This document shows positions 11,585 through 22,649 of a DNA stretch of 64,000 nt, piece by piece. The translations under genes and the position numbers were made by a program. Source of the stretch: Papaver somniferum (Eukaryota; Streptophyta; Magnoliopsida; Ranunculales; Papaveraceae); the NCBI RefSeq assembly GCF_003573695.1, contig NC_039359.1, positions 74,662,783 through 74,726,782 on the forward strand, read 5' to 3'. Under the pieces are notes generated by a model. It did no database searches. It was not told where the DNA came from and saw only the letters and a program-made list of their open reading frames with translations. Each line of letters begins with the position of its first letter. Position 1 is the first letter of the stretch.

Positions 11585-12632
11585 CTAAGCAATCCAAAAA
11601 TAATCAGATGATGAAGAAGGATCAAATCCAAACTCCTTAAACAAACTGTCATATTCCTCACCACCTCCGCCACTACCATTATCAATAGTAGCATTATCAC
11701 TAGACCATGTTGTGGATGATGTAAAGTAATAACAATTAGGATAGTAGTGGTTTGAAATTGCTTGAGATGTTGATGATGACTCAATTTCATATATTGGATT
11801 TGAATCTTGTTTTTGATTTTCAGAACCAAAATCTAGTTCTGCAGGTGAATATGAGAAGTCACTAACTCGAACGTGATTGTCCATCACTGGAATACTAGCA
11901 TATAGGTTTGTTAATGGAGGTGGACTTGTTAATGAAGGTGACAGTGATACAGATGAAGTGAGTTGTTGACGAATTTGGTTGTTAGTATTGAGAAGATAAT
12001 TTGGTTTGGGTGGTGTAGTAGTAGCTGGTGCCATGAATTTTTTCTTCAACTTAGTGTTCCAGTAATTCTTCACATCATTATCTGTTCTTCCTGGAAGCTG
12101 TGAAGCAATAATAGACCACCTAATTACATGTATAAAACCTATTATCAGACTCAAAAAACTATTTATCTATTCATTCAAGAACAAGTTAATAAATTTGTTA
12201 AATTGACTTGCCTGCTTCCAATATTTTTGTAAAGAGTGCAAATTATATTATCCTCTTCTTCAGAGTAACCTCCATGTTTAATGTCCGGCCTTAGATAGTT
12301 AAGCCAGCGTAATCGACAACTCTTTCCACATCGCTTAAGTCCTGAATTTATCAAAGAATGTGTAAATTAACCAAGAAAAATGTATGTACGGCAGACACAA
12401 AAAATTGAAAGTTGTTGGCTTGAAAATGCATAATATAAGAAAATTCTTAAGAATTGATGTCCGGAGATGAAAGGGTTTAGAGATAGAAAGAGATACCAGC
12501 TTTTTGTGGTAGAGAAATCCAGTTACTGCCAGTTCCATGTCTGCGTATATAATCCTTGAGAGTTGTGTCTTCTTCAGGAGACCATGGTCCTCTCTTAACA
12601 CTAGCTTTATCACAACATGGAGCTCTGCCCAT
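11585..12632 (-). CDS. R2R3-MYB transcription factor (RAX/MYB36-like)
   Basis: Three exons: 12632-12497, 12341-12212 and 12119-11585 (136, 130 and 535 bp; 801 bp, 266 residues). The exon sizes and phases match the classic R2R3-MYB pattern. The start [20 protein letters not shown] is diagnostic. R2 covers about residues 10-60 ([20 protein letters not shown] at its end) and R3 about 63-115, ending [14 protein letters not shown]. The repeats look closest to subgroup 14 (MYB36/37/38/68/84/87), known for axillary meristem and Casparian-strip control, which is a family inference. The bHLH-binding signature in R3 is absent. The C-terminus is serine-rich with an acidic end ([20 protein letters not shown]), probably an activation region. 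Intron 1 is GT-AG (155 bp). Intron 2 is 92 bp and begins GCAAGT, a GC-AG intron. No stop or frameshift is seen, so the gene is likely functional. Confidence 0.93.
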
Positions 12633-12781
12633 TTCGCCTTGTCTTTCTGCAATGACAAAGATATCTGATGATTTACACTACTACTGACCAATACCACAAC
12701 CAATAAAAACCCTTAAGGAAGTGCCAGAGTCCAGAGATCATGTAAAGTTCAATGTCTCTGTTCAAGCATTTAAAGAAAGGA

Positions 12782-12788
12782 TTTTATA
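12782..12788 (-). promoter_or_regulatory. Probable TATA box of the MYB gene
   Basis: TATAAAA on the minus strand about 150 bp upstream of the MYB start codon, at a plausible distance for a 5'UTR of roughly 120 bp. Confidence 0.45.
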
Positions 12789-13593
12789 ACTGTGCTTGAC
12801 AGATAGAGATAGAGTCTCTTGACTGCGTCAAATTTCCAACAGAAAGGAGTACTTTGTTCGTACACTGAGTATCACCACCCTTTAGAAGAATTTTTGATAA
12901 GGAGTTGAAAGCAGAACCAGAATTGGACTTTTGGTTCTACATTCAGTACAAGTACATTTGAGCTGGAGTGAGTTATGAATTGAACAACTTTCTCTTTTTG
13001 CTGATAATCCTAATTGCTCCGGAGGACCTTTCGTGTAAGTTCGCATCCAGTCCAATAAATTTTCCGCTCAAAGATGATTTAGAGTGTCTATGTAGAGATA
13101 TATCCACGGGCATACACCAAAATAGAAGTGCATCCTGACCCTGTCACACGACTCCTTTGATTCTCACCAACTATGCATGAGGTTTTAATGCATGTTGATT
13201 CACAAAAGAGAAACTTCATTATATCATGTTATAACCAAGGCCATGCATGACCTAAGGGAAGTTAGCATTTTCTTCTTAGGAAGACTACGTAGAGATTGTT
13301 TTTTGACTTTTGACTACATATAAAATCACCAGTAAGGACACGACTCAGATTTGGTTCACACAAGATGCTGACATAAAAAACATAGTAATGGATTTGGAGC
13401 CATACAGTGTGAACGAGATCGTCTCCTTTGAACTTCAGTGAACACGCACTTCTGGTATGTGGTATCGTACTATTGTGTACGTGAACCAAGGCATTGTTGG
13501 TTTACAACAATTTCTTCAAAGGAGCTTGTCACTTGTTGAGGAAGTTCTTGATCACTTTGTTTCACTCTAAAGGTGATCAAATGTAGAAGCTAG
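12789..13593. other. Upstream region of the MYB gene, no gene seen
   Basis: Non-coding DNA between the MYB promoter and the LTR element. The 5-bp target site ACACT of that element is at 13594-13598. Confidence 0.45.
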
Positions 13594-13598
13594 ACACT

Positions 13599-14046
13599 TG
13601 TCGAAAATTAGTGCATCTTACTATCATGGTTTCTAGAACATTTTAGAGAAAGTGCTTTATTTCCTACTTGAGATGGTTTCCTATTCAAAGGAGACTAATA
13701 CTTGGGAATTAAGTTTGTGATTCATATATATAAGAATGTCTAGTGTATGGGTTTAACTATGGAATTCTCAATGAAGCTGTGAGGGATTCCATCCCACCTC
13801 TTGGGGTGGTTATCTTGTGGGAGTTTTCATGGTGGTCTAGAGAAAAGGGTGGCTCACATACGAAGGTGTTATTGTATTTGTTCTTCGGAGATTTTTTATT
13901 ATAATTGAGAGAGTCATTGCAAGTGGACGTAGGCACATTGCCAAACCACTATAAATCTTGTGTCGTAGTGTGTTTTTGTTATTTACTTATTCTTGCTATG
14001 TTTGTTTGCTTTGCTATCTACTCTCCTCTATACCTGTTTTCTGACA
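13599..14046 (+). repeat. 5' LTR (non-autonomous element 1)
   Basis: A 448-bp LTR. CACTATAAATC at about 13949-13959 is a good TATA box candidate. The primer site follows directly. Confidence 0.88.
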
Positions 14047-14156
14047 TGGTATCAGAACTAGGGTAGAGAGATAAAGTAGAGAGGAAAAAAGCTATGCAAA
14101 GTTTGGTGATGTTATTGGCTGAGATGAGAAGAAGACGTAGAACTTGTTTGTTTGCA

Positions 14157-14462
14157 GCTGACTCGGCGTCTGAATCTGAGTCAACCCCTGACTCGGACCG
14201 AGTCAGCAGTCAGACCGTTTGTTTTCCATTTTGAGTCAGATCTGACTCGACCTCTGACTCAGACATAACCCCTGACTCGGACTCATTTGAGTCAGGTAAC
14301 AAAATTTCCCTGATTCATGGGACCAAAACACTGACTCACTTATTTCCGAGTCAGATGAGTCAGATCTGACTCAAAACAAACATATCGACTCAGATTCAGA
14401 TGAGTCAGTTGATTTCACTCAGATCCAGATGATTCAGATCCAGACGACTCAGATGAGTCAGG
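14157..14462. repeat. Cluster of GACTCA/TGAGTC words with palindromes
   Basis: About 300 bp in the leader of the element is packed with GACTC and its complement GAGTC, more than twenty by eye. It includes a perfect 18-bp palindrome TGAGTCAGATCTGACTCA at 14356-14373 and a near-copy at 14232-14248. The heptamer TGAGTCA is the classic GCN4/AP-1-type bZIP site. The stretch is flanked by TGTTTGTTT at its left and the inverse AAACAAACA at its right (about 14148 and 14466-14474), so it may be a separate miniature inverted-repeat element nested in the retrotransposon. I could not find a target duplication. Confidence 0.6.
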
Positions 14463-15749
14463 AGTAAACAAACATGGTGGTAGTCTAGTCTGAAGAAGAC
14501 GTACTCTAATCTGGTGTTGCCTGATAAGCAATGTTCCAGTGTGTCGTCATCAGGGTACGAAGTCAGATGTTGGTAAGAATAATCGGAAGGCATAAGTTCT
14601 ATTTCCAAGTTTATCGTCGTAATATCTTATGTTGCTGATCCAAGATAAAGAAAGAAAAGATGTACAAGTCATGGCTGGTTGCAAAGGATCGACGGTCTGT
14701 TTAAGAAGCTGAGATAAAACAAGGAAGAAGTTAACGGACATGAAGCACTGAACCGAGGCTATTATGCCAAGGGTTATGACGTGAATCTAAGTTCGAGTTG
14801 GTAAGGATTTATGAGCAATTAAAAAAAAAAAAGACGGTTGCTGGCTGCTAATATGAGTTTGTGAGAATCAGTAATGGAGGAGAATTGTGTTGATGTGGTG
14901 GTCTAAGAGGTTCAAGAAGAACAGGGAAGAAGATAGTCGATGTTGTTGATTGTAACGGAGATGATGATGCTTCCGAACTGAACAAGATGAATTGGGACAA
15001 GTTTGAGAAAAAAATAAGTAGAGCCTATAAGAAGAATTGTCAATGGATTTGACACTGTTGATGTCGGTAAAGATAAGTGATGTTGCATCAGTATGGTGAG
15101 GATCCGGGGTGCTGAATAATGAGCTCTTGTTTCCCGTGGTCTCTTGTGTGGTTGTGTTCGAAGGAATCGACTTGTAATAATGCGGGAAGGAAGAAGGGTG
15201 ACAGAACGGAGGAGATTGATTTATGCTGTGAAGGACCAAGAATATAAAGTGGTTTTTGCTGCCATGTTCAGTAGTTATGAAGAATATAGCCGACAGAAGA
15301 ATGATGGTTTTGTTTGGAAATGATGTTCGAAGTTTGAGAAAGCTAAGACATAAAGGAACTGGTGGTATATAGATCGTTGAAGACTGAGTTATTTGCACTC
15401 GGAAACTCAGTGAGATTTGAGAAAGAAGATTCGTGCCATGGCCCATGGTATAATGGTTGTTAACGAAATTTTCTTTTTGGCAAGGAATAAGAGGTGTTCT
15501 CGGCATCCACCAGAGTTGTTTGCCAAGGGAAATTTGGTACCAGTTCAAGTCATTTTTCAAGCTATTGTTTCTGAGCACTAAAACAGCTTGCAAGTAAAGT
15601 TGTTGCAGTTTTTTGTTTTGTGGAAGTATGACTTAGCCTATATCATAGATGTGTAGTTGTTGTTTTGGGTTCTGAATTTTGCGAAAGAAGGAGCAACTGC
15701 TTGCTGGTGATTTGGTAGGAGATGAAAGAGATGTGGAAGTTACCAGTAC

Positions 15750-15870
15750 TGTACTTTCAAAGTAGAGCAAGCCTTTTAGGCAACCATAGTGATGATAACT
15801 TTGGCAGAAAGCCCCGTCAAAGTAGAGGAAGCCTTTTAGGTAATCACACTGGTGGTGACTTTTACGGTAG
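15750..15870. repeat. Two-copy imperfect tandem repeat
   Basis: CAAAGTAGAG.AAGCCTTTTAGG occurs twice about 70 bp apart (near 15759 and 15818), with similar sequence following each copy, inside the non-coding interior of the LTR element. Confidence 0.6.
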
Positions 15871-16129
15871 TGTAACAATTGTGTCAAAAGCGTGGCAAAT
15901 GCTGTAAAGGCGTTACTATAGTTACAGTTCTGACAGTAGCGTAGCTGATGAACAATTGTGACAGGAGTAACTGAAGACAGTCGCAGTTGAGACATGTGTA
16001 CTTAAGAAGAGAAGAAAGTTTTGTGAGTTGTGACTCTTCCTGAAGTAACATGTGAAAAGAAGATTGAGATGTGAGCAGTTTCGAGAGACGCACTGGGTGC
16101 TATTGAACTGCCGGAGATATATGGGAGTA

Positions 16130-16425
16130 CTTTTGAGGATGCACCTTATAGTGCTTTTTATATCGGAGTGTTTTGAGGATGCACCTAGTAGTGCTTTTGA
16201 AATTATTTGAGGGATGCAAATTCTTTGAGGGATACATCTGGGATGCACCTAGTAGTGCTTTTGAAATTCTTTGAGGGATGCAAATTCTTTGAGGGATACC
16301 TAGTAGTGTTTTTTGAAATTCAGAAGATATGGGCGAGTTTAGGAGGTAACATGAGTTCTCCTAAACCGGGGAAATAAATCTGTTTGGGAGGTAACATGAG
16401 TTCTCTTAAACCTGAGAAAGAAATG
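16130..16425. repeat. Tandem repeats near the 3' end of LTR element 1
   Basis: Units built from GGATGCACCTAGTAGTGCTT and TTTGAGGGATGCAAATTC recur three or more times at 16130-16320. A second repeat, GAGGTAACATGAGTTCTC plus about 14 bases, occurs twice at about 16341 and 16388. Both lie upstream of the polypurine tract. Confidence 0.7.
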
Positions 16426-16626
16426 GCTATCAAGACATAGATATGCTTGTGAAGCAGATTTGTTGAGGATAAGTTAAGAGATAGTGTAACTGGAGAAGTG
16501 ATTTGTTGGAATAAGTCAAATGACGAGTTCTAATAGTGTGGTGACAACTAAAATGCCAATGCGACTTGAATATTGTGAAAATGTCTAAGTTGGTAATCTT
16601 TACCGTAAGTATGCGCTAAGGAGGGG

Positions 16627-17072
16627 TGTCGAAAATTAGTGCATCTTACTATCATGGTTTCTAGAACATTCTAGAGAAAGTGCTTTATTTCCTAGTTGAG
16701 ATGGTTTCCTATTCAAAAGAGACTAATACTTGGGAATTAAGTTTGTGATTCATATATAAGGATGTCTAGTCTATGAGTTTAACTATGGAATTCTCAATGA
16801 AGTTGTGAGGGATTCCATTCCACCTCTTGGGGTGGTTATCTTGTGGGAGTTTTCATGGTGGTTTAGAGAAAAGGGTGGCTCACATACGAAGGTGTTATTA
16901 TATTTGTTCTTCGGATATTTTTGATTATAATTGAGAGAGTCATTGCAAGTGGATGTAGGCACATTGCCGAACCACTATAAATCTTGTGTCGTAATGTGTT
17001 TTTGTTATTTACTTATTCTTGCTATGCTTGTTTGCTTTGCTATCTACTCTCCTCTATACCTTTTTTCTGACA
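16627..17072 (+). repeat. 3' LTR (non-autonomous element 1)
   Basis: The 446-bp partner of the LTR at 13599. Differences are scattered single bases plus a two-base change in a TA run. Confidence 0.88.
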
Positions 17073-17077
17073 ACACT

Positions 17078-17805
17078 AGGCATTGGATAAGATTGAGCAT
17101 TGACCTATATTTTAAGATTTTGTCAAAAAATAACCGAGAAGCTATGTTGTTTCTTGTGATTTATACTCTTCTGCGGACAGTTCTATTTTCGATGAGAACT
17201 ACACTATCACCACAGAGATCCTTGAGCAGCCTGTTGGTTAAACTTCAACATAGAAGTCACTAATAAGCTGGTTAGGACAAGATTAGGAAATTGATGTAAT
17301 CCTAAGGGAATTAGAAGTCATCTAGTTCTAAGAAAAGGAAAGACATGTAATAAGGTAATAGGATTAGGAAAAGGAATTCATATTTCTATATATATATGAT
17401 CACCAAAGTTGTGGTTGATCATATGAGCAAGATTAGAGCTTGTGTTTAGTTTTGAGAGATTTTCTAAACATCAATAAAGAGAGTTGTCTTTATATAAGTT
17501 AAGTTTCATCTTGCAGTTGCCATTACAGCCATATAGTTTTCCTTATCGATGCTGAATCCCTAAACCCTCAAGCTGACGTACGAGTATCCTTCTTAAAAGT
17601 AACAAGACAAAGAGTTAGTAGTAAACAAGGCCACACCGAATGCAACAATCACCATTATTTTGGCCTTGTTAATTGTCTTGCTGGCTTGACAGAAGCGGAA
17701 ATAAATATTTTAAATTATTATTAAGTTATTCCAAGATAATTATTGAATAAAAAACAAAAATAGAGAATAAAAATATAATTTATCGAAAGCATGATATCAT
17801 CGTGA
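17078..17805. other. Intergenic DNA, possible solo LTR from about 17232
   Basis: No gene is seen. From TGTTGGTTAAAC at 17232 to about 17510 the sequence has the look of a short copia LTR: TATA-like runs near 17391, and AATCAATAAAG-like and GAGAGTTGTC words near 17470-17490. I found neither a clear CA end nor a target duplication, so the call is tentative. Confidence 0.3.
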
Positions 17806-18480
17806 TTAAGCCTCGTCTAACCAGGTAGGTTGAATCCAACTGCAGTTTGATCTTTCCTTTCTATTATGAAATTTTTTCAAAGAGTGTTGATTACTCCCAA
17901 CAAAGTGATACCTACACGTATCAAGAGAGTAGTATAAAATCCTTTCCCCATGTAATCTCGGGAAGTAGATTTTATTCTCCATGCAACTACGTGGAGCGAC
18001 TGTCGAGAAACTGGACGTGTAGCTGATGAACAATGCATGTTTTCCCAAACTGTCCAGTTTTACCCAAGCCATCTCCGAATCATCCAATCTACAAATATTT
18101 ACCGAATTTCCACTCTGGCCAACATTCACTAGTAATAGCTTATCATCACACTCCACCAAATAACTTGGATAAAAACCACTGAATTGTTTCAACGACTTCG
18201 AAAGTACTTTCCAACTGAAATAGCCCGTCACACTGAAGACCCCTAACAATCCGTTATAGTCTAAGCAGTAGAAATCACCTTTATGGTAAACTGGATTGTT
18301 AATACATGGCATAAATTCGTGCAAATAATCGCCTGTAGATTCACATCTGGATTCGCTTGTCGATTCATACATGAATTGACGAGTAGTCCAACCAGTTGCA
18401 CTCTTTCCTGGTCCAGTGACCAAGAAATTAATATAAGATTCTTCACCATTTCCTGGATTCCAATTGGAGATGGCAATGAC
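17806..18480 (-). pseudogene. Second DUF295 domain, C-terminal part
   Basis: Open from the LINE target site to a normal stop TAA at 17806-17808. Typical blocks are WKVLSKSLKQFSGFYPSYLVE, with the KIB-type ending ENKIYFPRLHGERILYYSLD followed by WIQPTWLDEA. The frame continues without loss from the piece at 18850-19152 once the LINE is ignored (PDYVV then IAISN). Confidence 0.85.
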
Positions 18481-18843
18481 GAGGAGCAAGGTGAAGCAAT
18501 TGCTACTCTGGAAAGCATTAGATAGGCTAAAGCCAAAGCAGTTGATGTTCTTCAGTTAGAGGGTGACAATAAAAATGTGGTTGCTGCAATAAATGGGAAT
18601 GCTAGGTGTGTTAGCTGGACAACAAATTCTGTTATCCAAGAGTGTTTAGTTTTGTTGAAAACATTTCAAACCTGGTCATGTCAATCAGTAAAAAGAGATG
18701 CAAATAGTGTGGCAGATCTCCTAGCCAAATACGCCAGAATTAATGACCAGTGTGAATGGTTCAATGATCCTCCAGAATTCATTATAGAATCACTGGAGAG
18801 AGACATGTCTACTCTGTAATACACTAATTTTCATAAAAAAAAA
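18481..18843 (+). mobile_element. 5'-truncated LINE fragment (RNase H) inside the F-box gene
   Basis: A 363-bp fragment in the opposite orientation to its host gene. It encodes the last part of an RNase H domain (DEEQGEAIATLE ... NVVAAINGNARCVSW ... VADLLAKYA), with one in-frame TAG near 18523, and ends in an A run at 18835-18845. The duplication AATGAC is at 18475-18480 and 18844-18849. Block order and sequence resemble the LINE at 2404-3661. The likely catalytic aspartate in VADLLAKYA is kept, but the copy is only a tail. Confidence 0.85.
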
Positions 18844-18849
18844 AATGAC

Positions 18850-19155
18850 TACATAATCCGGAGAAGTCGGTAAAGACGAGAAGGATATTCCACCAAGTGT
18901 ATAGCCATACGGTAAATCTGGAAGACGAATGGTTTCTCTTGTAAAGGGATCATAAAAGAATATAATTTTCTTACCTCTAGACAACAGAAGCCATCCGTTT
19001 TTTGAAAAACGGATTCTAGCACCTACAAGCAACTGATCAGACAATTCCATGAGGTACTTGTCATTATTATGCATCGGGTCTACCATATTGCAAATGGTGT
19101 CTTCATCATCTTTAAAGATGGAAATCAGCTATGGAGATAAATTTGTAGTTGCTGT
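18850..19155 (-). pseudogene. Second DUF295 domain, N-terminal part
   Basis: The piece between the CACTA and LINE insertions. It has the DUF295 opening (SP-stop-LISIFKDDEDTICNMVDP, with the stop at 19131-19129 where W is normal), then RIRFSKNGWLLLSRGKK and DPFTRETIRLPDLPYGYT, which are hallmark blocks of the family. The frame is continuous with the F-box piece across the CACTA element and with 17806-18480 across the LINE. Confidence 0.85.
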
Positions 19156-20501
19156 CACTACAAAAAAAGAAGGCCTCTAGGGACGGCCATTTTTAAAAAA
19201 AAAACGTCCCAAGAGGTTAGTTGTTGGGATATTCAGCTGTAACCGTCCCTAGAGTTGATTATTTGGGACGTGCGATTCTGGCCGCCACTATTGGTCAACT
19301 AATGGGGATGTTTTATTTTTCGCCGTCCCAATAGATAGGATTTCAACTGTGGTGATTGGGTCATCAGTAATTTATTTATCTTATGCCTAAAAGCACAATA
19401 TAACATTTTCCTTCTCTTTTTTTCTTGGTTATATCGTCGCTTCTTTCAGTTTATCTCTCTTCACTTTCTGCTGAAAAAACTTCTTCTCGTTCGTGATTTT
19501 CCCCTGTGTGATCTCAAATTCGTTTGCAGTGAAGCACCAACAGCAATTTCTAACTTAATTCTCAGGTTAAATTTCTTTCTCTTTCTCTTTCAATCTTACG
19601 TTGATTTGATTTTAGGGGTTGCGAATTATGTTTTCAAAATCTCTAGGTTAAAGATTTGAAATAATCTCAATAACCAATTGGTATTTCATTCAATTGGTAT
19701 TATAAAACATGATTCAAAAGTGGGAATGTAGTTCATTCAAGTGACTACTAATACTAATTTAACCCTAGAAATATCAATTGTTTTATTTTGTATTTTTGTT
19801 GTTTTTATTGGAATTATTTAGTGGGAAAAAATAATATAAGTGTGAATGGATTGTGCTAGCTAGTTTGAGCGAGCTGATGAGCTAATCAGATATCGGATAC
19901 AAAACCAGTATAATCTCATAATGTCACTGATTTGTGTGTTTGTCATGTTATCCACAAATGTAATTGTGATTATTCCATGCCAATAGAATAGATTGTTTAA
20001 TCGAGCATGTGTGTCTGAAAGGTCCAATTCAATGATCTTGGTCTTACTTTGATTGATTGATTATATTAACTGGCACAATATATACAAACTCCTCTCTATA
20101 AAAGAGGTGGTAATTGATAGGGAAATTGACATTTGTTCCAATATACTAGAAAACAACGTAGACTTAAAGGTTGGTGGTCATGATCATTTCATCTATGTAC
20201 AGTACTCACTGATTTAATGTGTGTTGCGTCAGGTGCATATTGCTGGTGTTGGCGATTGGGTTCATTTCATCGCAGGATCATTCTCTGGCTTGCATGCTCA
20301 TAATCATCCCTCGCTATTAACTTATAAAGGTAATGGAATTGTTAAATTTGCAAAGTTTTGTGTAACTATCACTAAGTAATTCTTACTAATTCATGTCTGT
20401 CTTGCGTTCACTTTCTGTTGGGTTTGTGGCATATGTGTGCGTGTGTGACTAGTGGTTTCCGTTAATCATAAGTTTGTTCCTTAGTCAGTTTGTGTAAAAC
20501 C

Positions 20502-20971
20502 ATGGATAAGAGCTGGGTTCACAAGGCTCGGTGGGGTAAAGAGTATGAAGATGGCGTGAGGCTATTCTTGGACCATGCATTCGAGAAAGGGGTTGTTACT
20601 GAAGATAGTAAAATAAAATGTCCTTTCAGAAAGTGCAATAATGTTAATTACAAAGTTAGAAGTGAAATTTTCAGTGACTTGATATTGCACGGTATGATGA
20701 GAAATTATACTACATGGTTTCATCATGGTGAGAGTTTAAGCTCAACGGTCTCATCAAGTATCGCACCACAGGATACATGTTTTGAGGTCAGAAATAACAA
20801 CGATGAACGAACAGGGGATGACCTTTTTGGCATGTTGTGAGCCGTGTGTGGAATACCAATGCGTGATGATGAAGGTATGGATGATAAGGGTGACGGTGAA
20901 GGTATGGATGATATGGATGACGATGAAGATATGGATAATGGGGATGGAGGAGTGAGTGAGTGGTTTACCAA
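20502..20971 (+). pseudogene. CACTA transposase-associated domain
   Basis: Starting at ATG 20502, MDKSWVHKARWGKEYEDGV followed by CPFRKCNN and W-HHGES matches the transposase-associated domain found at the start of CACTA TNP2 proteins. A TGA at 20838-20840 interrupts it. The frame then continues into an acidic run of D, E, G and M to a stop at 20971. The transposase continues in another frame at 20956, so either a frameshift or an unseen intron lies here. Confidence 0.75.
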
Positions 20972-21318
20972 GTAATTGTACAGCTTCTAGGTTTTATAAA
21001 TTGCTCGAGGAGTCAAAGATACCATTGTATCCTGGCTGCGAAAAAATGTCAGTGATGTCTTTTCTTGTCCGATTTTGGAACTATAAATGTGTTTGCGGGA
21101 TGTCTGAGAAGTCAGCCAAGGATATGCTTCAACTTATGAGGGATTCATTTCCTGATGATTGTAATTTACCAGAAAATTTCACACAGTGCAAGAAAATACT
21201 TTCAGAGTTAGGATTGACTTACAATAAGATTGATGCGTGTCCGAATGACTGCATTCTTTATTATAAGGAGTACGCCAAACTTTCGAGATTGATTTACTTG
21301 GTCATCTGTTGCTACTGA
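20956..21318 (+). pseudogene. CACTA TNP2 transposase, N-terminal part only
   Basis: Matches the front of the Transposase_21 (TNP2) family: YPGCEKMSVMSFLVRFWNYK, then LPENFTQCKKILSELGL and the highly conserved KIDACPNDCILYYKEY near 21222-21270. The frame stops at 21316-21318, and the catalytic domain that should follow is missing. Confidence 0.8.
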
Positions 21319-21426
21319 ACAATACATATACCTTTATACTTTTAAGTTTTCTTTCGGGTCATCTGTTTTTTTCATTTGTAATTCGAATTGGCCTAACTTT
21401 CGAGATTGATTTACTTGTAGGATCGA

Positions 21427-21811
21427 ATGGTGGAAATACACAACCAGGCTAACCAACCTGGATCTGGAGTCGTTTTAGGTGGAAAAAATGATGCATTTGC
21501 GGTTGTAATGGGACCAGATAGGCGTGGCCGAGTTTGTTGCTTTGGCAGAACTGTGAAGCCGAAACAGTTTTGGGGCGAGTCATCATCATCAAGTAAAGTC
21601 GTTCAAATTGACAAAGGAAAATGGAATGCTCAAACGAAGGGTTGCAGAATTGGAGGCTCAAGTTGTAGTATTACCACCAAATCAGAACAACGAAGGACTC
21701 GAGGTATCGTACATCATTCACTTTTTTTTCTTGTACATGCAATTTCAGTCAATAGTGGAAATATTTTGGCAGAATGCAACTATTGATTGTTGCCATATTG
21801 AATTGATATGA
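21427..21811 (+). pseudogene. CACTA second-gene (TnpA-like) C-terminal fragment
   Basis: The block VVMGPDRRGRVCCFGRTVKP near 21505-21565 matches the plant Ptta/En/Spm-type transposase region that binds element ends. A short coiled coil (MLKRRVAELEAQV, near 21622-21660) follows in another frame. A splice acceptor-like TTGTAG precedes it at 21415-21420. The jump from TNP2 straight to this tail shows the large internal deletion. Confidence 0.65.
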
Positions 21812-22649
21812 TTAACCTTAGACTCAGTTGTTATTTAGGTATGTATGAGCTTCCGTGTTATCTAAGTCACTATCTCTTAGGCCACCTGACACAAAATTAG
21901 GTTCTCAATTATGCCTTAAGCGTCATTGTTTAAGCTTCATGATGGTCTCTAAGAACTGGGGAGTAAGTATTGAATATGTGGAGTGGCTTAGCAACATGTG
22001 CGTTGTGACTCAAAGTCAGCCTATGACCCTATGTCTTAAATTTACCTTAATGCTCTATGTTGTGTTAATTGACGAAAAAAACAGTCTCCATTAGAATCTC
22101 AGAACTGATTGTTGTCATTATGAATGTGTTGAGTTTTTTTTTCTCTTTTCCTGGCTGATAAGAATGTAACTATCGAGTATCTATTGAGTAGATTTATGTT
22201 TTTTGCAGGAAATGTGACATGGAAAGGTGCAGGAAGGGTTAGTTGCCAGATTTTGACAGATGATAGACAGATGATAAAATAGCACTCAAACGTCGCAGGC
22301 CGCTAATTGTAGTTAACAAATGAGACACCATTTACTGTAGAGATTATATGAACATCTAAACTTTTGCTTGTTTTTTGAGAATGGTTGGGTCTCTTTTCTA
22401 AACAAATAACTTGGTTTTTGAGTATCCATACAAAAAAAAGTCTTCTATGAGTTTGTCTTTGTTCTGTGGATGTATGGCATTCTAGTTGTCTCTAGTTTTA
22501 TGATGTATGGCATCTAATCCTATGAGGGGATGGCATTCTGCCAATTAAAGCAGGGGAACAGAGCTTCAATATTCAGATATTAGGGACGGTTTTTAAACCG
22601 TCCCCATTATTCCAGTTTAATCTTGTTTTTCTGGCGGTTTAAAAACCGT

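Larger units (their letters stand above)
13599..17072 (+). mobile_element. Non-autonomous LTR retrotransposon (3.5 kb)
   Basis: Two similar LTRs (13599-14046 and 16627-17072) begin TGTCGAAAATT and end TCTGACA. The element is flanked by the duplication ACACT (13594-13598, 17073-17077). A perfect-style initiator tRNA-Met primer site, TGGTATCAGAAC, abuts the 5' LTR at 14047-14058, and a polypurine tract AAGGAGGGG ends at 16626. The 2.6-kb interior has no gag or pol similarity in any frame; the long antisense frame at 14868-15593 is compositional. The element therefore needs proteins from another element. By eye the LTRs are about 96% identical. Confidence 0.9.

Noticed and set aside
14868..15593. 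241-codon minus-strand open frame inside LTR element 1
   Set aside because: No family resemblance, low-complexity S/H/F-rich content, and it lies antisense in a non-coding retroelement interior.
20956..21318. Functional CACTA transposase
   Set aside because: Only the N-terminal conserved block is present; the DDE catalytic region is absent and frames are broken.
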